DNA of 64,000 nucleotides. Origin: Lunularia cruciata. Taxonomy: Eukaryota > Streptophyta > Marchantiopsida > Lunulariales > Lunulariaceae. The notes beneath the pieces are model-generated. The model was not told the DNA's origin, did not search any database, and was given only the letters and a program-made list of their open reading frames with translations. The position numbers were made by a program, and so were the translations under genes. The stretch covers positions 186,001-250,000 of the forward strand of contig CAOYZS010000007.1 in assembly GCA_948567375.1 (NCBI GenBank), in the 5' to 3' direction. Each line of letters opens with the position of its first letter. The stretch's first letter is position 1. Shown piece after piece: positions 11,451-21,285 of this stretch.

Positions 11451-12020
11451 ATGCTTCTCAAAATTCCCCTACAAGTTCTCTAAAATCTTCTTTTGGAGTA
11501 CTTCATCCACCCTAAGTTTGTTGGCTTATTCTTCTCTTTGGATTATTGCACTTCTCAACTTTAGGTTCTCCTTACTCAGGTGCTCGACCACCTACAACTC
11601 ACTCTTTCCTATGGGTGCTCTTTCTTCAAATCCTCCTTCTTCTTTTTTCAATTGTAATAACAAAGGACAAACAAGCTTGAACAAGTATTATGCCCTATCA
11701 ATCTTTTACACCCCACTCTTGGCATTCAAAATCTCTGCCACTCTAAATCTCTGCCACGCTTCTCAAAATTCCCCTACAAGTTCTCTAAAATCTTCTTTTT
11801 TGGAGTACTTCATCCACCCGAAGTTTGTTGCCTTCTTCTTCTCTTTGGATTATTGCACTTCTCAACTTCAAGTTCTCCTTACTCAGGTGCTTGACCACCT
11901 ACAACTCACTCTCTCCTATGGGTGCTCTTTCTTCAAATCCTCCTTCTTTTTCAATTGTAATAACAAAGGACAAACAATCTTGAACAAGTATTATGCCCTA
12001 TCAATCTTCTACACCCCACT
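11451..12020. repeat. 305-bp tandem duplication in R2 coiled-coil region
   Basis: A unit beginning TGCTTCTCAAAATTCCCC at about 11452 starts again at about 11757. Both units end in a CTATCAATCTT(T/C)TACACCCCACTC block (about 11696-11718 and 11998-12020). Period is 305 bases, not a multiple of three, so the duplication shifts the coiled-coil frame. Confidence 0.9.
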
Positions 12021-12120
12021 CTAGTAACCTTCATACTTGGCTTGCACGGTTGTATTCTTCTTCACCACCATACCCCAAAGTTGAGATCTTTGTACTTTCA
12101 AACTCATCTCTTCTGAGCTG

Positions 12121-12157
12121 TCTTCTTCTTCTTCTTCTTCTTCTTCTTCTTCTTCTT
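12121..12157. repeat. (TCT)n microsatellite coding poly-Glu
   Basis: Pure TCT run. On the minus strand it encodes a run of Glu within the acidic linker of R2 copy gamma, directly before DSSEEMSLK. Confidence 0.95.
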
Positions 12158-13741
12158 GGAGTTTACTCAATCTTGCACTTCCAATCTGTGATTTCCTTCT
12201 TGATCTTACTCCTTTATGGACCACCACCTTTGGTTCTTCTTCTAATTTGGCCTCAGGTAGTTCCAAACAAGGGACATCTCCTCCTTGCATCCAATCAATT
12301 GCCACATGGAACTCCTTATCTTCTTCTCCCTCTCCTTCTACCATTGACAGCTGAACTTCAACTTCACCTTCACTATTGTTGGACTCCTTACTTTGCAGAG
12401 TAAACTCATCCTCTTCATCTTTTGAGTCTTCTCCTTTAGACTCTACTTCACCTTCAGACTTTGCTCCCAAAGATAGGTCCCTCACTGCTACCTTGCACTT
12501 CAAGTTCAATCTTCTCATCTTTCTTGGTACAGCTGGCAACACCTTCTCTTTGGGTCTGGCTCTATTCTTTGCCTTTGGTCAGGTCACCCCCACGATCTTC
12601 TTCTGCTCTATTCTGGCAAAGTGTTCATTGCTTGCCCAAGTTTGAAAGATATACTATTGCTCATCTTCATCTGCCTCTTTATGCAAATTGGGGTGGAAAT
12701 TCACCATTGTAGCATGTTCCTCCATTGTCAATAAATTTAACGACGGGTAGAAATGCGCTGCAAACAGCAGAAAGTAGTGTGACATTGTAACTATCCTCCA
12801 CTTGATCACCATTTTTCTTGTCCTTTGGTGAAAGCACCTTGCCCGATTCACCTTCTCTCTTACAAACATTTGGTGGAAGAAAACCGCCTACTGCATATTT
12901 ACATATGTCATTTGCTTTTGATTGAATATTTCCATTAGTGCCCCAACAATGCTTCACTTTATCCGGTCTTGATAGGACTCCAACTTGTAACCATTATTGG
13001 TTTGTAGAGCAAAGAACAAATTTCTGATCTCCTTGGTCTCTTCCAAAGCTTCACACTTCTGGTAGAAGGTGACTCCAGCTGCACCTCCCTCTTCCTTTTC
13101 GAGGACTATCTTCTAATCCAACTCAATCCATCAATCTGGATTCCCTTTCTTCCCCATTACTTTAGGGCTGTCCTCACAATTGCTAGCAACTATCTATGCC
13201 ATGAAACCTAGAAAACTAACATTCCAGTTCCAAGCTAGACACTTAATACAAAGTCTACTCATGACTTTGATTCATGCCACTACATCTAGTCTCCAAATTG
13301 CAAGACTCCTCACTACAAGTAAGGATCTCTTCTTGCTCTTCTTAAGCATTATCAACTCATGAGTTCTTTGGCATTTGAAGACTATCCCCTCTCCTAGACA
13401 CAACACTCTAGCCCCTTTTGAAATTTGGAAAATTTCATTCTCAATTGGCTTCATGACTGATGTCCCTATAGGATAGCTACTCAAAGACATGATATTGTCT
13501 TGACATTTCCAATTCCTCTCCGTGAAGTCTTAATTTTATAGTGCTTTGAGATGCATTCCTTCTTCAATCAATTTTGAAATCAACTCTCACTTCTTCTGCA
13601 TGGTTTTTCCTTGTCACTCTCAAAGCACCTTTCTTTTGCCTTAGTTGTTCCTTTAATTGTACTTTCTTGGCTGGCTCAAACTGTTCCAAAGGAATTTTGT
13701 TACAACTTCTTTGTATGAAGCTAAACTTCCATCTCCAAATA

Positions 13742-14869
13742 TGTGACAACTTGGCAAATATCACTTTTGTGGTAATCGGGTAAGTAAAGTTTGTTCCTGT
13801 AGAAATACTGGTCAGAAATATCAAAATACAAAGTCAAATGTCACAATGTAGTTCTTCTTGGTTGAGTCTTTAATCTCTTAGGTAGAAACCATACCCAAAA
13901 GAGAGTAACAAGCACTGATTTGCAGTCTTGTCACATATTAACACTTCTTAATCACAACTCCATCAAATCTTTCCAAACAATCTTGATTGTGATGATTCAG
14001 GCTCTCCCAAAAATGACACTTCATTGCAAAAGAGCTTTGCCTCAGAATTGTGTTCCACCTCTCCATTGAAGGCACAACTTCCTCGATCAAAATTGCTTTA
14101 CATCAACTTCACGCTGCACTCACAAATGTAGAATACTACCAACACTACAATTCCTCTCAAATATGTCAAGGCATTGCTTTGATTGCACTTCACTCAGAAT
14201 CAAACACACAAAGTAAAGATCAAGGTTACGGAATCCAACATCCAACAAGCACACTGACTTGCACTTCAAATTTCTCCACACACTCACAATTACAAACACA
14301 AAGTTGATACTCGGAATCAAGCTTAAGCAACAACCACTACTTCAAAGCACTTTGCTTTATCTATTCTCAGAAATTATGAACACTGAACAACATATGACTA
14401 CGAATACCACTCTTAAATAGTGAAGCAATTGAGAGTTCTAACAAAAATATTGTTTTCTAACAACTCTTCTAACCTGTAGATCCAAAATGACAATGCACCT
14501 CTTCATATTTGCCTCTTCAAATCTCAAATCTGTTACTAATCTGATCCGATGTCTATTTCTTCCTTGGCTTTCAAACCCAATCCCAAAGTAACTTCACCCA
14601 CTACTACTCTATCCTCGGGTTTCACAACTCCTAATTCCTCTACCAAATCTAATAGTTGTCTTTCTTGATTTGAAATTCCACTAGTGGGTAATCTATCTAA
14701 CTCCTTATCTCCTGACCCACTCTTCTCCAATGTCTCCAATGGTAACTCCAAAGACATCTGCACTCCTATGTCATCTACTTTGGGTTTTGCTATGATATCC
14801 TTCCAAAGTGTATCTATATCTAATTTTACTAAGTCTAATCTAATAGTGATGTTGTCTTCCACCTCCAAT
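13742..14869 (-). mobile_element. R1-V, 3' part (interrupted by E1)
   Basis: Begins TGTGACAACTTGG at 13742, the R1 end. It contains the conserved 3' region with TTAAATAG at 14413 and the C-terminal coding remnant (14536-14869) with KILEVEDNITIRLDLVKLDI and DDIGVQMSLELPLETLEKSG. The coding sequence stops at the ATCTT duplication and resumes at 24755: joining the flanks gives the uninterrupted order found in R1-I near 4150. Confidence 0.8.
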
Positions 14870-14874
14870 ATCTT
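14870..14874. repeat. Target-site duplication ATCTT (left)
   Basis: ATCTT here and at 24755-24759 brackets the E1 retrotransposon. In the uninterrupted R1-I copy the site occurs once, as AAGATCTTCCTTTCTACATG near 4158. Confidence 0.85.
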
Positions 14875-15166
14875 GTTGTGAGTATATACATCCCTACACA
14901 ACATACATCGCTGTCAACATCATACACTATAGAAGCACAACTCACACATAAGTCATACATAGACTTTAAAGTGCCACAATAATCAGATTGCTTACCACTC
15001 TCAACTCAACTGAACTCAGATCAATACTTGATCTATCACTCTATAAACTGCCAACAACTGGGCACCGATTACAATCAAGCCACACCCACTCAAGCATAGA
15101 GAATCCAGGTGACGCTCACCGGCCTTTGTCCACCATAGCCAAGAACTCGAAGGCTCAACATCAGAG

Positions 15167-15190
15167 AAGTGAGCTCTCTGGAGCTCACTT
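15167..15190. repeat. Hairpin AAGTGAGCTC in LTR (3' copy)
   Basis: 10-bp perfect arms AAGTGAGCTC / GAGCTCACTT around TCTG. The same hairpin is intact in the 5' LTR at 24493-24516 and is degraded in E2 (near 44252). It could fold in LTR RNA; the role is unknown. Confidence 0.8.
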
Positions 15191-15224
15191 CGAAACTATA
15201 CCCCCTGGGCTCAAGCTAGCTCTA

Positions 15225-15233
15225 AAACCCTAA
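15225..15233. promoter_or_regulatory. Telobox-like AAACCCTAA in LTR
   Basis: AAACCCTAA occurs here and at 24551-24559 in the other LTR; E2 has GAACCCTAA. In plants this motif is a binding site for telobox factors that act on transcription and chromatin. Whether it works here is not known. Confidence 0.4.
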
Positions 15234-15536
15234 CGGTTCCGCTGATGGCACACTCGATGGTGCAAACGGTGCAAAGTGACGGTGGGCCCCACCGTGAAGT
15301 CAGTACCCCAAACACAAAATCTAACCGTCGGAAAGTAGTCCTTGAGAAACTACTGAAATAACTCTAACTACTATCCCTGGAACTCCAGTGCTCGAGCATC
15401 TAGATGTGGAACTACAAATGGCGTGACAGTTGTCGTGCGTATATACATCGCTACACAACATACATCGTTGTCAACATCATTCACTATAGAAGCACAACTC
15501 ACACATAAGTCATACATAGACTCTAAAGTGTCACAA

Positions 15537-15549
15537 TCGCCCCTCTAGC
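15537..15549 (-). other. Polypurine tract of E1
   Basis: In element sense GCTAGAGGGGCGA, directly before TTGTGACAC at the start of block A'. A G-rich purine run immediately upstream of TG is the expected primer site for plus-strand DNA synthesis at the 3' LTR. The E2 counterpart (near 44630) has decayed. Confidence 0.6.
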
Positions 15550-15704
15550 TGGTGGTTAGGTCCCTATAACTCCAGATAGCCATCTACTCTAAGTATATGG
15601 TATACCCTCTAATGGGCAAAGATCAAGAGGCCGGGTGCTATGGAGCCCCATCGTTAGTTGCCTGTCTGCAATCTATACCATATAAAGAATGAACTAGCTA
15701 TAGG

Positions 15705-16247
15705 TCAAGTACATCTAGGACATAACCACTGTCCATGAGGAACCACCATGAGGCGAGGAGTCATACATGCCATATGCCATCCTCTCGAACAACTATCACA
15801 CACTAACATAATAGCAGCTCCACCAGAAGAGCAACATAACATACACCTCAAGCTTGCACGTACAAGTGCCAAGCTTGGGTCCATAGTACCATCAATGTTT
15901 GGAAGGTGGCATGGCGCATAATTGCGCACATGATCCTTCCAAACAACACCATCACGTCCTTCTAACACAAGGACTCCAGATGGCAAAACCTTGCGCACTC
16001 TCAAGATAGTGCGGCCGGTAGAAACATCAAGTGTCGTTGGTGTTGTTTGCTATAGATATACATAGTCGCCTGGATGAAATCGACGGATCGAGAGTCTATA
16101 CCCTCCTCCTCGAATGGTAGCATAGCGTAAAGTATCTCTATGCTGAGCAATCGCCAAGTTCTGAAAGGCCATTGGCATCACTCTCCAAAAGATCTCTGCC
16201 CGTTGAGAACATGCGCTCATCCATACATCGGGGTCATCCAAGTCCAA
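15705..16247 (-). pseudogene. E1 integrase tail with SH3-like region and C-terminal PHD finger
   Basis: Carries on from the integrase. First comes a segment with FHPGDYVYL and ILRVRKVLPSGVLVLEGRDG, which looks like the small beta-barrel (GPY/F-type) tail of gypsy integrases. The last 50 residues form a Cys4-His-Cys3 PHD finger: CMLC, then CDSC, then GWHMAC, ending WLCPRC just before the natural TGA stop. PHD fingers bind the histone H3 tail, so the domain probably guides or biases integration. It sits where chromoviruses carry a chromodomain. One in-frame TAG at about 16048 (after DYVYL) breaks this copy. E2 has the same domain but a Cys-to-Tyr change and a stop in it. Confidence 0.85.
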
Positions 16248-16292
16248 AACTACAATAGCATCTCAACAAATGGCTGCAGGTAAATCAGGATC

Positions 16293-16955
16293 TCATCCAT
16301 AGAGTAGAAAGTATGGAGAGAAGGATGCTAAGGAGGCTTGCCGGCTGAACCGATAGCCCATGGCCAACCAAGGTAATTGGAGATCCCAATCTCCCAAGTG
16401 GCCTCTCTGCAAACCATACTTTTGCAATCCTCTCTTCATCGTCTGAACCACTCTCTCTGCTAAGCCATCTGCCTCAGGGTGGTCTCGGGATGTAGTACAA
16501 TGATCAATCAAAGCCTTGTCACACAAGACCTGAAACTCCCCCAAGAACTCTGTACCCTGATCAGTCAAAACCTTAGTTGGTGCACCAAAATGACTTAGAA
16601 CTCGATCCAGGAACGAGTAAGTTGTCCCTTCACTAGACTTGTCAGGAAGTGTCACCAATTCAATCCACTTGGAGAAGTGCTCCACCATCACCAAAACATA
16701 CCGATGATGTCTCACAGTCAGCGTTAAAGGTCCGGCGAAGTCCAAACTCCAACGGTAACCCAATCCCATGATAGGTAATGGGTGTAACTATGGCGTAGGA
16801 GCATTGAATGATGCTCTAACTCGGTCAAAAACCACACATCTGGCAACAAACTATTGTACCCCGGTCTGCATACCATGCCACCAATAATGACTCTGGAGTA
16901 AGCTATATGTACGCTTTACTCCAAAATGTCCTAGCTCCTCATGAGCATGACGGAC
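16293..16955 (-). pseudogene. E1 integrase (H2C2 zinc domain and catalytic core)
   Basis: The zinc-binding N-terminal part is read at about 16820-16955 (HAHEELGHFGVKRTYSLL, then ARCVV). The catalytic core is in the open stretch 16293-16769: first Asp in RWSLDFAGPL, second Asp in VLTDQGTEF, and Glu in DGLAERVVQ, 34 residues after the second Asp by my count. This is the DDE integrase that inserts the cDNA. The core frame ends at a TGA in YFLLYG-stop-DPDLPAA, a site shared with E2 (near 45393). Two further TAG/TAA-type stops break the zinc domain and the junction to the core. Confidence 0.9.
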
Positions 16956-17051
16956 CAACTATGGTCTCTGAGATGGAAGTGGTACTACTTGCACTCTACC
17001 ATCCTCCCATACACGCAAAAGATGTCTACCCTCCAATCTGAACCGTCTGGC

Positions 17052-18575
17052 TCACTGAAGAACATGGTCTCTCTCCTTGGCCCCAACTATGCCACCCACA
17101 ACACCAGTGCAAAGATAGTCCATCACTAAGACATCATCATGAATGTCTCGCTGAACTGTACCAATATCTTCACTCTCTGGATCTATGGCCTCAATAACTC
17201 CTCTTGTATGCACTGAGAGAGATACCACCAAAGCCTTTGCAAATATACACAAAAAGGCCGATGCATGCCAACCTGGCACCATCTCCTCATCTGTCTCACC
17301 ATGCCAACGTGCTCCGGTCTGATCCTGCTGGTTGGGACATGGGTTTCTACTCAACCCATCTGCATCACAGTTCACCACTCTAGGTCTGTGAACAACCATG
17401 AAATCATACTCTTGTAAAATCAGAGCTCATTGTGTAAGCTTCCATGAAAGCTTGTCGGACTCTATCAACTACTTCAATGGCTGATGATCAATGATGAGAG
17501 TGAAGGGGTTACCAAATAGGTAACATCGGAAATGTGCTACTGCCCAAACTGCTGCCAAGCACTATCCCTCATATGAACTATACTTTGCCTCCGCTGAATT
17601 GTTGGAACAACTAACATAGGCCACCACAAACTCCTTCTCCTCATCATCATGTTGGGTGAGCACCGCTCCAAGCCCCAACATACTCCAATCAGTGTGAACC
17701 TGAAATGGTCGTCCCCTAATTGGTCTCCTCAAAATAGGAGCAAATGTCAACCTCTCCTTGAGCTCTACAAAAGCTCTCTCTTGCTCATCTCCCCAACACC
17801 ACTCCTGTGTAAGCTTGGTCAGCTTCGTCAAGGCCTTGGCAATGGCACTAAATCCTCTAACATAGCGGCGATAGAAGTTCGCCAACCCAAGGAATGCTCG
17901 CACTCTGCTCACATCCGATGGCCGAGGAATACGTGCAATAGCCTCCACCTTGGTCTGCTGAACACCAAGTCCTCCGGGGTAGATAGTGTGACCCAAATAC
18001 TCAACCTGCTCGTGGAAGAACCTACACTTCCCAAGATGTAATTTGAGTCCATGAGATCTCAACTTCTCAAACACCTCCAACAACTGTCGCTCATGGTCCT
18101 CCACAGTAGTGTTATAAACCAAAATGTCATCAATATAGCATCGAGTACAATCCAATCCAGCTAGGATCCTATCCATGACCCTTTGGAACTCAGTAGGAGC
18201 GTTATTTAACCCATATAACACATCCTTGCCGTGAGGATCAATAGCCCAAAATGCTATCTTGGACTTATCCTCCTCCCTGATCGGCAACTGATGATATCCT
18301 GCTCAAAGATCCAAAGTACTGAAGATCTTTGCATGCCCAATCGTATAAAAAATCTCCTTTTATAGGTATGGCATACCGATCAGCCCTGGTCTGTCGGTTG
18401 ATAGGACGGTAATCTCCACACATCCGCCTATCTGTATAGTTGCCATGCATATCCTTCTTGGTTGGCATCACTGTCGCTGATGCATACTCTCCATGTGAAA
18501 TCTCCACCAAACCAGCCTCAAAAAGGTCACTACTCCGGCTCTGAATCAATGTCCTCTCCATATCACTATATCAAT
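17052..18575 (-). pseudogene. E1 reverse transcriptase and RNase H
   Basis: RT N-terminal part at 18265-18561 (DLFEAGLVEISHGEYASATV, MCGDYRPINRQ). The palm at 17562-18287 holds PIREEDKSKIAFWAIDPHGK and the YIDD catalytic box in CYIDDILVY, followed by KLHLGKCRFF and a connection region. RNase H begins with GRPFQVHTDWS (catalytic Asp) and runs to about 17340 (DADGLSRNPCP). Compared with E2, seven residues are deleted, removing the conserved LPF-GL stretch, and there is a frame break after DRYAIP. Several Trp and Gln codons are stops. The domain is unmistakably Ty3/gypsy-type but not functional in this copy. Confidence 0.92.
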
Positions 18576-19182
18576 AAGGATGTCAGAAAACTGGTGTGTC
18601 GCTAGTCAGCTCAATCCGTATACCAGGTCCCTTTAGAGCACCCAATTCCTTCATACTGAAGGCAAAACAATTTGTGTGACTCCTCAAGAACTTCCAAACC
18701 CTCCATCTTTCCTCTCCAATAAGCTTGGGTTCAAGATCTGGCTCCCAAGTATCCTCTGTAATTGTAGTAGGAGTGGAAGACGTACTGACTGACTGCTACA
18801 CTGGGCCCTTGGGAGCAATAGCATCATGCTCCCGACCACTAGAGCTCCCAACCTCTATGTGAAAAACTCCCTCCACTCTGGCTGCAAGCTCCACACGTCC
18901 TCTAGCTGCATCCCAAATGGACCAAGGATGTAATCCAAGTAGCCCACGCTCACCTGGATGGACTCCAAGTAGACCACTCTCCCTAGTAGCTACTGGATGT
19001 GTTCCAAGAATACCATGTCCACTCGGTCCATCGCCCCCAGCATGTGCCTGAATAGTCTCGATAGGCACAAGGCTCACAAGTATCCAAGTGGTGATGCCTA
19101 TCAAGTGCATCCTATGATGCTCTGCCAAGCCAAGGCTCACAATCCAGGTCAAACAATTCAGGTCCATAGCCTGACCTAACAC
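18576..19182 (-). pseudogene. E1 methyltransferase C-terminal motif and linker to RT
   Basis: Starts with VLGQAMDLNCLTWIV, which fits methyltransferase motif X. The linker that follows includes three imperfect GxLGxHP repeats (GILGTHP, GLLGVHP, GLLGLHP, about 18925-19020). The frame stops with TAG after APKGPV, a stop shared with E2 (near 47875), and continues as a lead-in to RT with LIGEERWRVWKFLRSH. The linker is found in both copies and has no domain I recognise. Confidence 0.65.
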
Positions 19183-20130
19183 CTAACGCCAGGATGCCTC
19201 TGACACTACTGGAACAACGGTAATACCGGTGCAAAAACCCATTGCCTGCTCTCTCTCATCAGCGTTGGGCTCCACCAACTGCTGTAACTGTGAGTCATAA
19301 ACAAGTCCAGGTCCTCCTTCTCAAAAAGCATGAGACCTTGGGAAACTCATGAGTGTGGGAAATGCAGCTCTAGGCTGTCCAACTAGGTTCATCATTGCCA
19401 TAGGTGACCTATCAGCCACTACCACTGTCTGAGACTGACGCCCAACATCCAAGATATCATCAACAAGGATGTGGTCAAGTTGCTGAATTCCATCATAAGC
19501 GTGATGTAGAACCTCTCTAGGTAAGAGGTTTGTCTACCAAAGATGAAGATGATGAGCCCGTGATCCCACTCTGGCTGCATCTAACAATACAGCAGGTCCT
19601 ATCCAAGAATGGACCTGATGTGTACTCGCCACCACTCTAGTGCGAGAATCACCCATCAAAGGAACGTTCTCCAAAAGGTAAGCTGGAGAAACAGACTGAT
19701 GAACCTGGAGATGTCGTAGTATGTGTAACATCTCCCAAAACACACTAGAACAAGGATCCTGAAGACCCAATCCTCTACCAGCACGTGTATGTCCCTAACA
19801 TGGCCATCCAGAAATCACCAAGTGAATAGGCCCATGTCTCTCTAGGTCATGCGCTCCCAATAAGGAAATGTCTCCTAGTAGGGCCTTCTGGTAACCTCTG
19901 ACTGCTAACATTGGTAATAACTCCGGATACTGATAGGCCAAGTGTGCCACATGATGTAGAGAGACTTGCCTAATAGTCTCATCCCTCTCTACATACAAGT
20001 ACCTATGTACTCGTATACCCGCCTGTAACACCGCAGCTAGTCCGGTGCTGATCCCACCAAACAACTCCAATAGGCATATCCCCTCTACTAGATACTGCCA
20101 AGCAATGAGTGTGGTATCTAGAGGTGTCAA
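19183..20130 (-). pseudogene. Cytosine-5 DNA methyltransferase domain in E1
   Basis: Motifs of a C5 cytosine methyltransferase appear in the usual order. Motif I is LLELFGGISTG (near 20070). The motif II acidic residue is in RYLYVERDE. The catalytic motif IV is HLVISGWPC (near 19800). Motif VI is LLENVPLMGDSR (near 19670). The motif VIII region has ARVGSRAHHLHLW (near 19540). The motif IX region has FPTLMSF (near 19360), then EREQAMGF (near 19240). Motif X lies just downstream. The enzyme class transfers methyl from S-adenosylmethionine to DNA cytosine. Motif spacing without a long N-terminal regulatory part resembles DNMT3-like enzymes, but class needs a tree. Stops: TAG directly after the catalytic Pro-Cys (19797-19795), TAG after HLHLW, TGA after SHAF (shared with E2), and TAG before motif X. 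It lies between protease and RT, not at the end of the element. Confidence 0.88.
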
Positions 20131-21285
20131 AGCAATCGCCTCTGGAGGCTCATCCTCACACTCATCTCCTTATGGTACGAAGGCTCTACTCCAAGCTTGC
20201 TGCACCAACTAATCTGCATGCTACTGCAATGGCTCCTCTGAACTCCACAATGGAACATCCAAGGTGGATGGAACAATCCCACTCGTACTCCATAGCCGAG
20301 TGATCTCATCTGGTATTGGAGTATCTTCTGCATGGGCGTTCCCCTCCAACAAGTCACCAGGCCAAGTAATTGCACCGCTGAAAGCTAAAACTGATGCTGC
20401 CATGGTCCTGGACTGTAGTGAGCCAAGACTGCCACTACTGAAGCGTACTGGTAGGCAACATACCCGTCCCTCACCAGACTGCCAACCAGGTCTATAAGAG
20501 GATGTCTCCTCCCAACAGTCAATGCTGAAATCCATGGAGTATAACACTGCTCCCCCAACAAGCACATCATATGACTCAGCTATCGTCGCAATAGCCTGAG
20601 CTCTCACCACCGAGCTATCAATCGGATGACCAGGCTGAACATGGACAACAAGCTCTCCACGTGTGATGTACTGTGTCAAACCACCACCTAGAGATGTCTG
20701 GATCTGAAATGGACACCTCTCCACATCGGTCTTCCGTATCTCCAGACCGACAACTACAGCTTTCCCCAACATAAGGGGCTGTGCACCAGAGTCTAACAAG
20801 ACTCTCTGTGGTGTATAGACCTTCCCTGAAGGTCCCACCAAACAAAAAATCCCCCTCTGGTTATCCAATAGGACAACACCAGGTGTAAACCGCGCTCTCT
20901 CAAAGGCCGGTCTAGCTGGCAACTCCTCCAGTCTAGCCGCTACTGCCTGCCATAAACCACTGGTCGCTGAATGGATCCCATGCTCCTCAACCAAGTCAGC
21001 TCCACTACCAACCACCTCTACTCTAGTAGTAGGAACTGCACCATCCCTACTCTCACACAACGTGGCAGCCAATCGGAATATTGGGGCTGGGTCAGCTCCC
21101 AATGTAAACATATCACTGGCCGAAAACAAAGGACGCCGCATAATCAGTTGAGCCGCCCCCAACATCATGCTAGACTCAGTCTCTGTAGTAGCAGGTGGCT
21201 GACTAGCAGGTATTCCATCATGTACTCCATCACCACCTACAACACCTACATTGGGACGTCTAGGAACCATGGATGTCGTCTGCAA
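20131..21285 (-). pseudogene. E1 aspartic protease
   Basis: The open stretch 20221-21285 carries a retropepsin-like domain: active-site box VLLDSGAQPLMLG (near 20775), and near its end YDVLVGGAVLYSMDF, which matches the conserved glycine-rich turn (usually LG-x-D/P). It would cut the polyprotein. The region upstream of the active site is low in recognisable motifs; the tail (20221-20480) leads toward the methyltransferase. A TAG separates it from gag at about 21309 and another TAG follows PLQ at 20220. Confidence 0.8.

Larger units (their letters stand above)
10211..13741 (-). pseudogene. R2 gag-like / coiled-coil element (copy gamma)
   Basis: Minus-strand R2 copy. Visible pieces: 5' leader and N-terminal region (12900-13740), the NRARCFHQRTRKMV and NFHPNLHKEADEDEQ blocks (12654-12869), an acidic linker with a run of Glu and a GVRSRRKSQ basic patch (12021-12542), a duplicated coiled-coil segment (11451-12020), and an open 214-codon coiled coil (10792-11436) containing QLEVIHATVRIAGMELELES and ending VEVGAQVSLGE. 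The 3' region lies at 10211-10790. The left end of R1-V (TGTGACAACTTGG) begins at 13742 inside its 5' leader. Confidence 0.6.
14875..15536 (-). repeat. E1 3' terminal repeat with A-B-A arrangement
   Basis: Three blocks: A (14875-14980), B (14981-15429) and A' (15430-15536). A and A' are about 105-bp near-identical copies with TATATACATC and ACATAAGTCATACATAGACT. B matches the 5' LTR at 24304-24754. The polypurine tract lies directly next to A', so by the usual rule the 3' LTR should start with A'. The 5' LTR, however, has only B, and the element ends after the extra A. E2 shows the same A-B-A order (43961-44626). Confidence 0.8.

Noticed and set aside
19183-20130. Methyltransferase as a host gene next to the retroelement
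   Set aside because: It is on the same strand, in line with protease and RT, and the second copy (E2) carries the same domain in the same position, so it belongs to the element.
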